DNA of 64,000 nucleotides. Source: Pedobacter sp. Leaf250 (GTDB lineage: Bacteria > Bacteroidota > Bacteroidia > Sphingobacteriales > Sphingobacteriaceae). The stretch is from positions 1-64,000 of the forward strand of contig NZ_CAKLBU010000021.1 of assembly GCF_920984735.1 (NCBI RefSeq), read 5' to 3'. Both the position numbers and the translations under genes were made by a program. How positions within the stretch are numbered: the stretch's first letter is position 1; every line of letters starts with the position of its first letter. Positions 52,369 through 61,430 of this stretch are shown here, piece after piece. The notes under the pieces are model-generated. The model did not search any database. It saw only the letters and a program-made list of their open reading frames with translations, and had not been told where the DNA came from.

Positions 52369-52542
52369 GATGAGTATTTATAATTTAACGCTATAGAAAG
52401 AAATATTGTTTTAAATAATTAGTTTTTTGATATGCAGATAGATTCATCGCGTCAAACATAAAGTTCATAAAAGCGTTTCATAAGCTCGTATTTGTTTTTA
52501 TCTTCGATAGATAATTAACAGCAAACCTTTAAAATTAAATAT

Positions 52543-53481
52543 ATGAAAGTAACGGTTGTAGGTGCAGGCGCAGTAGGCGCAACCTGTGCAGATAATATCG
52601 CCAGAAAAGAATTAGCGAACGAACTTATTTTGCTGGATATTAAAGAAGGTTTTGCCGAAGGTAAAGCCATTGATATGATGCAAACGGCTACACTTTTAGG
52701 ATTCGATACAAAAATTACTGGTGTAACCAACGATTACAGCAAAACGGCTGGATCGGATGTAGTTGTAATTACTTCGGGTTTACCGCGTAAACCAGGAATG
52801 ACCCGCGAGGAATTAATTGGCATTAACGCTGGCATTGTAAAAGGTGTTGCCGAAAATATTCTAAAATTCTCTCCAGAGGCAATCATTATCGTGATCAGTA
52901 ACCCAATGGATACCATGACTTATTTGGCTTTAAAATCATTAGGTTTACCTAAAAACCGCATTATTGGTATGGGTGGAACATTGGATAGTAGCCGTTTTAA
53001 ATTCTACTTATCGCAAGCTTTAGATTGCAACCCAAGCGATTTGCAGGGTTTTGTAATTGGCGGCCATGGCGATACAACCATGATTCCGTTGACGCGTTTA
53101 GCAACCTACCAAAGTTTACCAGTAAGCAATTTATTAGATAAAGCTACGCTTGATAAAGTTGCCGCAGATACCATGGTTGGTGGAGCAACACTAACAGGTT
53201 TAATTGGAACTTCTGCCTGGTACGCACCAGGAGCTGCCGGTGCTGCTTTGGTTGAAGCAATTCTTCGTGATGAGAAAAAACTGTTTACTTGCTGTGTATC
53301 TTTAGAGGGTGAATATGGTCAGGATGATATTTGCTTAGGCGTTCCGGTAATTATTGGCCGCAATGGTTGGGAAAAAATTATCGATTTTAAATTAACCGAA
53401 GAAGAGCAGGCTGCTTTTAATAAAAGTGCTGATGCAGTAAGAAGCATGAACAGTGTTTTAGCAGAAATGAAATTGGTGTAA
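52543..53481 (+). CDS. mdh: Malate dehydrogenase
   Basis: The enzyme converts malate to oxaloacetate with NAD in the citric acid cycle. The 312-residue protein is of the LDH-like type: GAGAVGATCADNIA (residues 6-19), substrate loop SGLPRKPGMTREE (about 79-91), DTMTYLALK, and the catalytic His175 in GGHGDTTMIP with MTREELIGIN near the nucleotide. The promoter may be TATCTTCG at 52499-52506 (one mismatch to the -7 consensus). Two small genes follow on the same strand. Confidence 0.96.
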   Translation: MKVTVVGAGAVGATCADNIARKELANELILLDIKEGFAEGKAIDMMQTATLLGFDTKITGVTNDYSKTAGSDVVVITSGLPRKPGMTREELIGINAGIVKGVAENILKFSPEAIIIVISNPMDTMTYLALKSLGLPKNRIIGMGGTLDSSRFKFYLSQALDCNPSDLQGFVIGGHGDTTMIPLTRLATYQSLPVSNLLDKATLDKVAADTMVGGATLTGLIGTSAWYAPGAAGAALVEAILRDEKKLFTCCVSLEGEYGQDDICLGVPVIIGRNGWEKIIDFKLTEEEQAAFNKSADAVRSMNSVLAEMKLV

Positions 53482-53555
53482 TACAAACAACTACTACTAA
53501 AACTTAGGTCATGTAATACTTCTAACATGATCAAATAGATAGTAAAAAATATTAA

Positions 53556-53981
53556 ATGAAATCCATTACTATCCCATTAAAACTGATAAACTTACAAGAT
53601 GACGGCTTCCACCTATTGGTGGAAGTTGTTGTTTTTAAGGAAAAACATTTTGCCGTATTAGATACTGGTGCTTCGCGAAGTGTATTCGATAAATCGTTAA
53701 TTGAACTACATCTTGCTGAAACACTCCAAGTATCAGAAGATATTAACGCTGCTACCCTATTTACCACTACTACAACTATTCAAGCTACCATTCCTGAAGT
53801 TAAAATTGGATCGCTGAAAATTAAAAACTACGAAACGGTTGCCTTTGATTTACAATCAGTTACTGACACTTATCAGCAATTCGGCCATCCACCAATTATT
53901 GGTATTATTGGTGGCGATATTTTAATGCAGTATAAAGCCGTTATTAATTATGAGAAATCTGCGTTAAGGCTTTACAAATAA
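53556..53981 (+). CDS. Retropepsin-like aspartyl protease-fold protein
   Basis: The 141-residue protein has the clan AA active-site motif VLDTGASRSVFD (catalytic D36 in D-T-G-A-S) and the matching hydrophobic-GG loop IIGIIGGDIL (about residues 110-119) as in retropepsin-like domains. Length fits a single domain that would act as a dimer. There is no signal peptide or membrane segment. Substrate unknown. It is two bases before the globin gene, implying coupling. Confidence 0.85.
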   Translation: MKSITIPLKLINLQDDGFHLLVEVVVFKEKHFAVLDTGASRSVFDKSLIELHLAETLQVSEDINAATLFTTTTTIQATIPEVKIGSLKIKNYETVAFDLQSVTDTYQQFGHPPIIGIIGGDILMQYKAVINYEKSALRLYK

Positions 53982-53983
53982 TT

Positions 53984-54382
53984 ATGGCAAAAAAAGATAT
54001 TATTGATCGGAACGATATTATATTATTGGTAGACTCATTTTACCAAAAAGTTCAGCAAAATAATATCATTGGCCATATATTTAATCAAGTTGTCCAAGTA
54101 GACTGGCTACATCATCTTCCAAAAATGTACGATTTTTGGGAAAGCATTTTATTTGGCAAAGCCACCTATAAAGGAAATCCAATGCTTACTCATTTCGATA
54201 TCAATAAAAAAGCTGCTTTAAAAACTGAAGAATTTGATGCCTGGAAAAGATTATTTTTTGATACCGTTGATGAATTATTTGCAGGAGAAAACGCAGAAAT
54301 AATCAAGCAGAAAGCACAATCTATAGCCGATTTAATGCACTTCAAAATAAATACGCATAACTCAAAAATCAATATCGTTTAA
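53984..54382 (+). CDS. Group III truncated hemoglobin
   Basis: The 132-residue protein matches group III truncated globins: LVDSFYQKVQQNNIIGHIFN at the N-terminus, MYDFWESILFGKATYKGNPMLTHFDI in the middle (the proximal His lies in PMLTHF) and the following F-helix to FDAWKRLFFDTVDELF. Such globins bind heme and oxygen or nitric oxide; physiological roles are little known. It lies 2 bases after the aspartyl protease-like gene. Confidence 0.9.
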   Translation: MAKKDIIDRNDIILLVDSFYQKVQQNNIIGHIFNQVVQVDWLHHLPKMYDFWESILFGKATYKGNPMLTHFDINKKAALKTEEFDAWKRLFFDTVDELFAGENAEIIKQKAQSIADLMHFKINTHNSKINIV

Positions 54383-54474
54383 CATTTTTTTCTTTTAATG
54401 GTGTCTTATGAAATTTAGGTAACCAAAAAATTATAGATGGATATCGCTCCTGATTGAACAGCATACAAAGCAAC

Positions 54475-54600
54475 ATGTACTATAGCCGAGAAAAGAATAT
54501 CATTAGCAAGTGGATGTGTTTGGTATTGGATGGAATGGATAAGATGATTGGTAAAGATTTTGAAAGCGGATTAGCTAGCCTAAAGGAGAAGGAAAATTAA
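54475..54600 (+). CDS. Candidate 41-residue small protein
   Basis: An ATG frame of 41 codons (MYYSREKNIISKWMCLVL ... LASLKEKEN, TAA) lies in the 391-base gap between the globin gene and the response regulator, and its stop is 17 bases before a perfect terminator. The peptide is basic with one hydrophobic patch. I do not recognise it. It could be a real short gene, or a remnant of a longer one, since an upstream stop closes the frame at 54451. Confidence 0.35.
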   Translation: MYYSREKNIISKWMCLVLDGMDKMIGKDFESGLASLKEKEN

Positions 54601-54617
54601 TGTTGTTTTTTCTCCTC

Positions 54618-54657
54618 AAAGCCTCTTAATTGTTACATTTTAAGAGGCTTTGTTTTT
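54618..54657 (+). terminator. Terminator after the globin operon
   Basis: AAAGCCTCTTAA (54618-54629) and TTAAGAGGCTTT (54640-54651) form a perfect 12-bp stem with a ten-base loop, followed by GTTTTTT. Confidence 0.88.
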
Positions 54658-54773
54658 TGGTTAATTTTTGACAAACAAACATTTATACCGTTATTGCGTT
54701 AAAAATCAATAATCCATAAAATTTACATCCAGTAAATTTTGGAGTTTCCTATTTATTAGACTATTTGCCAAGC

Positions 54774-55448
54774 ATGAATATATTGTTAGTAGAAGATGAG
54801 CCAAATGTGGTTTCAGTAATTTCAAGAGGTTTAAGTGATGAAGGTTTTACAGTAAGTGTTGCACCCGATGGTTTAATCGGCAAGCAATTGGCAGCAGAAA
54901 ATCAGTTCGACTTAATAATTCTCGATATTATGCTTCCCGGTATAAATGGATTGGAGCTTTGCAAAATCATAAAGGCTGAAACGCCAAATGTGCCCATCAT
55001 TATGCTTACTGCTTTGGGCACTACCGAAAATGTGGTTAATGGATTGGATAATGGTGCTGATGATTACCTGATTAAACCCTTCAAATTTGCCGAACTTTTC
55101 GCCAGAATTAGAATGTTACTTCGCAGGTATAATGGCGCTGCCAATTTAGACCAGGTAATTAACATTGCTGATTTACAGATAAACCTAAGTGCCAAAACAG
55201 TAAAGCGAAACAATAAGGAAATTATATTAACAGCCACAGAGTACCGCTTGCTGGAGTTTATGGCAAAAAACAAATCAAAAATTCTATCTCGTATTGATAT
55301 ATTAGAAAGTGTATGGGATATCGATTTTAATTTAGGCACTAATGTGGTAGATGTATATGTAAACTACCTTCGCAAAAAAATAGATAAAAATGCCGATCAA
55401 AAACTCATTCATACTGCCGTAGGTTTGGGCTATGTTTTAAAAGGCTAA
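54774..55448 (+). CDS. OmpR-type response regulator
   Basis: From the ATG at 54774 the protein has 224 residues. Receiver domain: acidic pair ED (residues 8-9), phosphoacceptor D51 in LIILDIMLPG, conserved T in MLTALG, and K in YLIKPF. A C-terminal winged helix DNA-binding domain follows (LLEFMAKNKSKILSR ... VVDVYVNYLRKKI ... GLGYVLKG). The kinase gene begins 3 bases after the stop. Its likely DNA site is discussed at 56915-56947. A TTG at 54765 is an alternative start. Confidence 0.95.
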   Translation: MNILLVEDEPNVVSVISRGLSDEGFTVSVAPDGLIGKQLAAENQFDLIILDIMLPGINGLELCKIIKAETPNVPIIMLTALGTTENVVNGLDNGADDYLIKPFKFAELFARIRMLLRRYNGAANLDQVINIADLQINLSAKTVKRNNKEIILTATEYRLLEFMAKNKSKILSRIDILESVWDIDFNLGTNVVDVYVNYLRKKIDKNADQKLIHTAVGLGYVLKG

Positions 55449-55451
55449 ACA

Positions 55452-56810
55452 ATGAATATCGCCAAAAAAATCACTTTATTATTTGCCATACTTTCGGCAG
55501 TGATCATCCTATTATTAAGCGGTTTTGTGTGGTATTTTTCAAACGAATTTGCATTCGAAGATTTTTATAAACGATTGGAAGCTCGGGTTAACATAGCTGC
55601 TCAAATAAAATTGTATGAAGATGATAACAATAAGGTTTATGCAAAAATGCGAAACCAATATTTAGAGCGTTTAGCATCAGAACGAGAATTTATTATCGAA
55701 GCTGGCAAAACAGAAAATAAATTAGACCGAGAATTGCCCTCAAGCTTTTACAACAGGATAAATTCTGGTTTCATGGCAAGATACCGTGTCGAAAATCATT
55801 TTTACGCCGGTAAGTTATTTAAGAGTGGCAATAAAAAGTATATCGTTATTATCTCTGCCAATGATCCTTTTGGCTTTAGAGAATTAAAAGATCTTCAGCG
55901 AACGCTGATTATTGGATTTTTTCTGTCTATCATATTATCATTTATTGTAGGCTGGAAATTCTCCAATTATATGCTGATGCCCTTGCGAAACATTATCTCT
56001 AGCGTAAAAAGGATAAAAGCCGAAAACTTACACATGCGTTTGGAAGTTAAAAAAGGCACTGATGAAATAGCGCAATTGGCACAAACCTTTAATAACATGC
56101 TCAATCGGCTGGAAACTGCTTTTGAGACACAGAATAATTTCATTAGCAATGCATCTCACGAGCTCAGAACCCCACTTACAGTAATTAGCGGAGAAGTAGA
56201 ATTGGCCATGCGGGCGAATACCGATCCGCAAAAACAACATTTTGCCCTTGGAAAAATTAAAGATGAGGCGGAAAGATTGGAAAATATTATCACCAGTTTG
56301 CTGGGCTTGGCACAATCCGGTTTCAATGGAAAAAATCAACCGTGGGAACTTGTAAGAATGGATGAACTGCTTTGGGAAATTAAAGCTTCGGTACATCAGG
56401 TTCATCCGGAAAGCAAAATAGAGATAGATTTTTCCAAACTTCCTGATGATGATGAATTATTGAATTTAAAAATAAATAAAAACCTAATTAAACTTGCTCT
56501 TACGAATATTGTAAGCAACGCATGCAAATATTCGAATGATAAGCTGGTTAATATCGCAATAGAAACAAGTGCAAATTCTTTATCAATTGCAGTAACAGAT
56601 CAAGGCATTGGAATTCCACAAACGGACATTCAACATATTTTTGAACCGTTTTACAGAGCTTCAAACACAAATGCTTTTAAAGGTTATGGCATTGGTTTAC
56701 CCTTATCGCTTAACATCATCAGATTACACCGGGGAAGCATTGCCATCAAATCGCAGGAAGGAAAAGGAACTGAGATAAAAGTTCTGTTGCCATTAACAAG
56801 TATTTACTAA
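55452..56810 (+). CDS. Sensor histidine kinase with HAMP domain
   Basis: The 452-residue protein has two transmembrane helices (about residues 8-28 and 155-175) around a 125-residue periplasmic sensor, then a HAMP linker, the dimerisation/phosphoacceptor helix with H236 in ISNASHELRTPLTVISG, and the ATPase domain with the N box (LTNIVSNACKYS), G1 (VTDQGIGIP) and G2 (GYGIGLPLS). It should phosphorylate the response regulator just upstream. The stimulus is unknown. Confidence 0.94.
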   Translation: MNIAKKITLLFAILSAVIILLLSGFVWYFSNEFAFEDFYKRLEARVNIAAQIKLYEDDNNKVYAKMRNQYLERLASEREFIIEAGKTENKLDRELPSSFYNRINSGFMARYRVENHFYAGKLFKSGNKKYIVIISANDPFGFRELKDLQRTLIIGFFLSIILSFIVGWKFSNYMLMPLRNIISSVKRIKAENLHMRLEVKKGTDEIAQLAQTFNNMLNRLETAFETQNNFISNASHELRTPLTVISGEVELAMRANTDPQKQHFALGKIKDEAERLENIITSLLGLAQSGFNGKNQPWELVRMDELLWEIKASVHQVHPESKIEIDFSKLPDDDELLNLKINKNLIKLALTNIVSNACKYSNDKLVNIAIETSANSLSIAVTDQGIGIPQTDIQHIFEPFYRASNTNAFKGYGIGLPLSLNIIRLHRGSIAIKSQEGKGTEIKVLLPLTSIY

Positions 56811-56914
56811 TATATGAATCTGATTTTCTTCTGATTCTATTAAATATTATTAATTTTGGCAATCTAAAGTCTAAATTCTCCCATTCTACAACGTCAATCT
56901 CTAAGTTTCTGAAA

Positions 56915-56947
56915 TTCTAATCCCGTTCTAATCTCATTCTTATGTCG
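56915..56947 (+). promoter_or_regulatory. Three 11-base direct repeats, candidate response-regulator operator
   Basis: TTCTAATCCCG (56915-56925), TTCTAATCTCA (56926-56936) and TTCTTATGTCG (56937-56947) are in perfect 11-base register. OmpR/PhoB-type regulators bind such 10-11 base direct repeats. The array ends 17 bases before a -7 box, where the -33 element would lie, as in activator-dependent promoters. The neighbouring response regulator is the obvious candidate. Confidence 0.55.
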
Positions 56948-56964
56948 CTGTAATCTTTTCGGGC

Positions 56965-56972
56965 TAAACTTG
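56965..56972 (+). promoter_or_regulatory. -7 promoter element of the Usp-bestrophin operon
   Basis: TAAACTTG matches TAnnTTTG at seven of eight positions, 33 bases before the ATG at 57006. No TTTG -33 element is present; the third 11-base repeat occupies its place. Confidence 0.45.
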
Positions 56973-57005
56973 TATAAATATTTATTCATTTAACAAGAAA
57001 AAGCC

Positions 57006-57503
57006 ATGAAAACAGTATTAGTACCTACAGATTTCAATATAGAAAGTACAAAAATCATTGATGGTTTAACGCAGACTCAACCTAACGAAACTTTTAATAT
57101 CATTTTTGTACACGCATTCAAGTTATCAGATTCTATCACTGATATGTTAATGCTAAGTCGCAGAAGTAAAGATTATGAAAATATAAGCGATGAGTTTTAT
57201 GAAACATTGAATAATTACAAAGCAAAGTACGCGAAGCAAGTAAGCACCATCGGTATAGAATATTTTTACGGCAGCACTGTAGCCGCATTTAAAAATTTTA
57301 TAGAAGCTTTCGATGTAGATTTTATTGCTTACCCGAAAGATTATAGCTTTAAGCAAATCAATAAATTCAGTATCGATCCGAAGATTTTAACAGCTCGCTG
57401 CGGTTGCGAAGTTTTGGAACTAAACATCATGACACTTCACAACCAAGAAAACTTGATTGAAACTAAAATGCAAGAGAACGAATTAAAAGCGGCAAACGCT
57501 TAA
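57006..57503 (+). CDS. Universal stress protein-like protein
   Basis: The 165-residue protein begins MKTVLVPTDFNIESTKIIDGL, the first strand and helix of a Usp/HUP fold, and continues with FNIIFVHAFKLSD and a DFIAYPKDYSF segment. The ATP-binding G-x-x-G-x(9)-G-S/T motif of classical UspA is not seen, so it may not bind ATP. It is the first gene of a likely two-gene operon with the bestrophin (25-base gap) and lies behind a promoter with 11-base direct repeats. Confidence 0.65.
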   Translation: MKTVLVPTDFNIESTKIIDGLTQTQPNETFNIIFVHAFKLSDSITDMLMLSRRSKDYENISDEFYETLNNYKAKYAKQVSTIGIEYFYGSTVAAFKNFIEAFDVDFIAYPKDYSFKQINKFSIDPKILTARCGCEVLELNIMTLHNQENLIETKMQENELKAANA

Positions 57504-57528
57504 TAACTAACGAAATAAATTTAATATC

Positions 57529-58455
57529 ATGCTGTTACGAAATAATATTCCGCTCACCTATATATTCGGGAAGATAAAAAAAGAAGTACTTTTTGTAATT
57601 GCATATTCCATCGGAATTGTAATTCTTTACCAAAACTTTCACGTTACCCGAATTTCAATTCCGATTACTGTGCCGGCTCTTTTAGGTACAATTATTTCTT
57701 TATTGTTGGCCTTCCGATCAAATCAGGCATACGATAGATGGTGGGAAGCCAGAATTTTGTGGGGAGCAATCGTTAACGATTCCAGATCAATCTCTCGCCA
57801 AATACTATCTTTTGTAGATAATCCTTACGGTTCTGATGAAATTGAAGCCTTTAAAGAAAAATTCATTAAAAGACAAATTGCCTGGGCTTATGCTTTAAGT
57901 CAGGCGTTACGCGGATTTAATCCACGAAAAGGATTGGAACAATATTTATCTGCCGATGAAATGGCTTTTATTAAAAAACGTAAAAATGTAACCACCACAA
58001 TATTGGAATTACATGCTATGGATTTAAAGAAAGCTTTAAATGAAGGTTGGATAAATAAGTATCAGCAAATTGAAATAGACAAGACACTAACTGCATTGTG
58101 TAACCACATGGGTGGCTGTGAACGTATTAAAAACACGGTTTTTCCGGTAACTTACAGCAAATACATCAACATGTCGATACACTTATTTATCGTATTGTTA
58201 CCTTTTGGATTAATCGAATACTTCGGTTATATGGAGGTTCCATTGGTTGTTGCAATTGCGGCTTTCCTTCTTTTGGTAGAGAAAATGGCTGTTCATCTTC
58301 AAGATCCATTTGAGAATAAACCAACCGATACGCCGACAACTACCATTTGCAGAACAATTGAGCGTGATCTGTACCAAATGATTGATGACAATAAAATACT
58401 AGAAGATAAGCCACAAACAGAATTGGCCCAAGTAGGTTCATACTACATCTTATAA
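57529..58455 (+). CDS. Bestrophin family channel protein
   Basis: The 308-residue protein shows the bestrophin-like (UPF0187) pattern: FRSNQAYDRWWEARILWGAIVNDSRSISRQ (about residues 63-92), HMGGCERIKNTVFPVTYSKYI (about 194-214) and an F-E-N-K-P-T-D-T segment near 262-269. Four transmembrane helices are predicted. Bacterial relatives form pentameric ion channels. It is encoded after the Usp-like gene and followed by a terminator. Ion selectivity cannot be read from the sequence. Confidence 0.9.
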   Translation: MLLRNNIPLTYIFGKIKKEVLFVIAYSIGIVILYQNFHVTRISIPITVPALLGTIISLLLAFRSNQAYDRWWEARILWGAIVNDSRSISRQILSFVDNPYGSDEIEAFKEKFIKRQIAWAYALSQALRGFNPRKGLEQYLSADEMAFIKKRKNVTTTILELHAMDLKKALNEGWINKYQQIEIDKTLTALCNHMGGCERIKNTVFPVTYSKYINMSIHLFIVLLPFGLIEYFGYMEVPLVVAIAAFLLLVEKMAVHLQDPFENKPTDTPTTTICRTIERDLYQMIDDNKILEDKPQTELAQVGSYYIL

Positions 58456-58513
58456 AAATCTTAATTCTTAGTTCTGTTCCAAGTTCGGAATGGGTTAGTT
58501 AAAAACGATAGGT

Positions 58514-58547
58514 CTTCTCCCTGGATGGGGAGAAGCTTATTTATTTT
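58514..58547 (+). terminator. Terminator of the Usp-bestrophin operon
   Basis: CTTCTCCC (58514-58521) pairs with GGGAGAAG (58528-58535) over a six-base loop, followed by CTTATTTATTTT. It lies between convergent genes. Confidence 0.7.
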
Positions 58548-58605
58548 AAAGCCAATCCATTAAGATTTATACCCAAAAATTTCTTTACGATCTGTAGTGC
58601 TAAAT

Positions 58606-59826
58606 CTATTTAAACCTAATGGCTTTTAAAGGCGATACTTTGCTGATTAATAAAGATGGAATAATGAGCACAATTAAGCAAACAACTACAGTAAGCACAT
58701 TCAAACCCAATACATCGAGAAAGTGAAATTCGATTGGTGCATAAGCCAGGAAATAAGAAGATTGATTTAGCTTGAAAATATGTGTTGCTTGCTGGAAGAA
58801 ACCCAATCCTAAGCCCAGGATATTTCCAAGGAGCAACCCAATGCCGATAAGATAAGCTGCATTATAAAGGAATATTTTCATAATACTCCAATTACTTGCC
58901 CCGAATGATTTGAGCATTCCAATCATATTGGTACGCTCCAAAATCATTATTAATAATGCTGTAACCATATTAATTACACCTACAATAAGCATTAAAATTA
59001 GCAAAACCCGAGTATTTACATCAAGTAATCCTAACCAGGTAAATATATTTGGAAAGTTTTCGATGATGGAGAATGAGCGTAGATTTTGAGGTAGGCTTTC
59101 GAAAATATTTGCCGAAACTTTGCCAATATTTTTGAAGTTTTTTATTCGGATTTCAACTCCGCCAATTTGATTGGGTTTCCAGTTATTTAAACGTTTGATA
59201 ATGTTCAAATTTCCAAGCACGAAACTCTTGTCAATATCCTCTACCCCAATATCATAAATCCCAACAATTTTAAATTTCCTGGGCCGCAATTGGTTTTGAA
59301 CAAAGTACATGATAAAATCATCACCAGTTTTGAGTTTTAATCTATTGGCGGTATAATTTGAAATCAATAGTTCTTGCATTGCTGCTGTGCTGTCGGCAAA
59401 ATCGATAATGGTTCCACTAATAATGTGCTGCTTGATATAATCCCAATTATAATTTTTATCAACCCCCTTGAAATTTATTCCTTCAATTTCATCATTAGCT
59501 GATAAAATTGCTGGTTTGGTAGCAAATGGATAAAAATATTCTATATCTGGATTTTCCTTCAGCTTTTTTTGGGTTTCACTATCCAATATAAAAGGCGAGT
59601 GTTCGAAAGAATTATTTAAATCATACCGGGTAATTTGTACATCGCCTAAATAGCCTCGTACTTTATCCTGAATTTCGGTTTTAAAGCCTTTGATAATAGC
59701 AATGGAAAGGATCATCACCGCTAAACTTAGCATTACGCCTGCTATGGCAATACGAACGATGAGCTTTGAAAAAGGTCGATCAGATTTAATGGCGATACGC
59801 CCAGCTATGAAATAGGAGAAATTCAA
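58606..59826 (-). CDS. LolC/LolE-like FtsX-family permease
   Basis: The 406-residue protein has an N-terminal transmembrane helix (about residues 28-50), a MacB-like periplasmic core and three C-terminal helices (about 270-300, 318-345 and 370-398), the FtsX/LolE layout. The N-terminal FIAGRIAIKSDRPFSKLIVRIAIAGVMLSLAVMILS is typical of lipoprotein-releasing permeases. It would extract lipoproteins from the inner membrane with a LolD ATPase, which is not encoded nearby. Confidence 0.88.
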   Translation of the reverse strand: MNFSYFIAGRIAIKSDRPFSKLIVRIAIAGVMLSLAVMILSIAIIKGFKTEIQDKVRGYLGDVQITRYDLNNSFEHSPFILDSETQKKLKENPDIEYFYPFATKPAILSANDEIEGINFKGVDKNYNWDYIKQHIISGTIIDFADSTAAMQELLISNYTANRLKLKTGDDFIMYFVQNQLRPRKFKIVGIYDIGVEDIDKSFVLGNLNIIKRLNNWKPNQIGGVEIRIKNFKNIGKVSANIFESLPQNLRSFSIIENFPNIFTWLGLLDVNTRVLLILMLIVGVINMVTALLIMILERTNMIGMLKSFGASNWSIMKIFLYNAAYLIGIGLLLGNILGLGLGFFQQATHIFKLNQSSYFLAYAPIEFHFLDVLGLNVLTVVVCLIVLIIPSLLISKVSPLKAIRFK

Positions 59827-59996
59827 CTTGATTAATTTGTAACAGCAAAAATGCTTAAATCCTTTTTAAAAATGGTATATATTTGGAATATAATGGTCGG
59901 CTTAACAGAATAATATCCAAATTACAATAATCAAATAAAATGCTAAATTGTTTTATCGACTCATTTATAGAACCAAATATTAAAATTTATCCCAAA

Positions 59997-61268
59997 ATGA
60001 AAAAATACATCAGCTTCGCACTTACTTCTTTAATTGCATTTTCAGCATGTGGGCAAGGACCGAAAACTTTAGAGCAAGAGGTTGGAAAAGGCGTTCCAAA
60101 TTCTAAAAAATCAATACGAAAGGAAAGTGTAAATATTCAAACCAGCATTAAAACTGGCGCCGAACAAACTGAAAAGTATTTACCGCTTTTAAAAGGGAAA
60201 CGTGTAGGTATGGTGGTCAATCCAACATCAATCATCGGTAAAGAAACTGTTGTAGATAGTTTGTTAAAATTAGGTGTTAAAATTCAGAAAATATTTGGGC
60301 CTGAACATGGTTTTAGAGGCGATGCCAGTGCAGGAATTCATGTTGATGACGCAGTTGATACCAAAACTGGCATAAAGGCGATTTCTCTATATGGTAAACA
60401 TAGTACGCCCACTAAAGATGATCTATCGGATATTGATATTGTGATTTTCGATATCCAGGATGTGGGTGTTCGATTTTATACCTATATGAATACCCTGCAG
60501 CGGGTAATGGAGGCTTGTGCTGTTTATGATAAGGAAGTCATGATTTTGGATCGCCCAAACCCAAATGGTTATTTTATCGATGGTCCGATTCTCGATCCTA
60601 AATACAAATCTGGTATTGGTATACAGCCCATCCCTATTGTACATGGCTTAACCTTAGGCGAATATGCACAGATGCTTAATGGCGAAGGCTGGTTAAAAGA
60701 TAAAGTTAAATGTAAGATCACAGTGATAAAAAACGCAAACTACAGCCATGATATGGAGTATGTTTTGCCGGTTAAACCATCACCGAATTTAAATACAGCG
60801 CAATCAATTTTATTATATCCAAGTACTTGCCTGTTCGAAGGTATTTATCTAAATCACGGTCGCGGTACTCAATTTCCGTTCACTATCATTGGCGCACCGT
60901 ATTTAAAAGGAATTTACAAATTTTCTTATACACCTACCGGGATTAAAGGAATGGCAGAAACGCCAATTTTTAAGGATCAGGTTTGTTATGGTATTGATTT
61001 AAGAAATTATGATACTAATATTTTAAGAAAAGAAAAAAAGATCAACTTAAGCTGGGTAATTGATTTGTACAAAGCATCACCAAAAAAAGAGGATTTCTTC
61101 AATTCGAGCCTAAGTAACCAAACTATGCCCATCGAAAGGTTAATCGGCGTTGGTGATTTTAGACAGCAAATTATCGATGGAAAAAGTGAAAAAGAAATTA
61201 GAGCAAGTTGGGAACCCGGATTGAGTAATTACAAAAAAATGCGTTTGAAGTATTTGCTGTATAAATAA
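59997..61268 (+). CDS. namZ: Exo-beta-N-acetylmuramidase NamZ-like (DUF1343) lipoprotein
   Basis: The 423-residue protein has a lipoprotein signal (MKKYISFALTSLIAFSACGQ, Cys18) followed by a DUF1343 domain: GKRVGMVVNPTSI, FGPEHGFRGDASAG, SLYGKHSTPTKDDL, DIVIFDIQDVGVRFYTYMNTL, ILDRPNPNG and STCLFEGIYLNHGRGT. DUF1343 contains NamZ of Bacillus and Tannerella, which removes terminal MurNAc from peptidoglycan fragments. The ATG at 59997 is preferred over 59940. A peptidoglycan-recycling role is inferred from the family. Confidence 0.85.
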   Translation: MKKYISFALTSLIAFSACGQGPKTLEQEVGKGVPNSKKSIRKESVNIQTSIKTGAEQTEKYLPLLKGKRVGMVVNPTSIIGKETVVDSLLKLGVKIQKIFGPEHGFRGDASAGIHVDDAVDTKTGIKAISLYGKHSTPTKDDLSDIDIVIFDIQDVGVRFYTYMNTLQRVMEACAVYDKEVMILDRPNPNGYFIDGPILDPKYKSGIGIQPIPIVHGLTLGEYAQMLNGEGWLKDKVKCKITVIKNANYSHDMEYVLPVKPSPNLNTAQSILLYPSTCLFEGIYLNHGRGTQFPFTIIGAPYLKGIYKFSYTPTGIKGMAETPIFKDQVCYGIDLRNYDTNILRKEKKINLSWVIDLYKASPKKEDFFNSSLSNQTMPIERLIGVGDFRQQIIDGKSEKEIRASWEPGLSNYKKMRLKYLLYK

Positions 61269-61278
61269 TGATTGATTG

Positions 61279-61425
61279 AGGGAGGGAATGAGAGAATTAG
61301 TGAATGAGAGAATGAGAGAATGAATGATTGAATTATTGTATGGCAATGCAAACAATTGATCTTTAAACTTTGTTTTCAATGCAGAATGGCATTTAATCAT
61401 TCACTCATTCAAAATTCAATAATCA
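61279..61425. repeat. Low-complexity GAATGA-type repeat
   Basis: The DNA between NamZ and the next gene is made of repeats of GAATGAGA and GAATGATT units (61284-61330) and the inverse TCATTCACTCATTCA (61398-61412), forming an imperfect inverted repeat about 70 bases apart. It yields only a spurious minus-strand peptide rich in HSLILSFT-like sequence. Confidence 0.55.
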
Positions 61426-61430
61426 TTATT

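Noticed and set aside
59940-59996. Upstream start of the NamZ-like gene
   Set aside because: The extra 19 residues precede an ideal lipoprotein signal that begins at the ATG at 59997.
61140-61400. Minus-strand frame rich in HSLILSFTNSLIPS
   Set aside because: It is the translation of the low-complexity GAATGA repeat and antisense to the NamZ gene.
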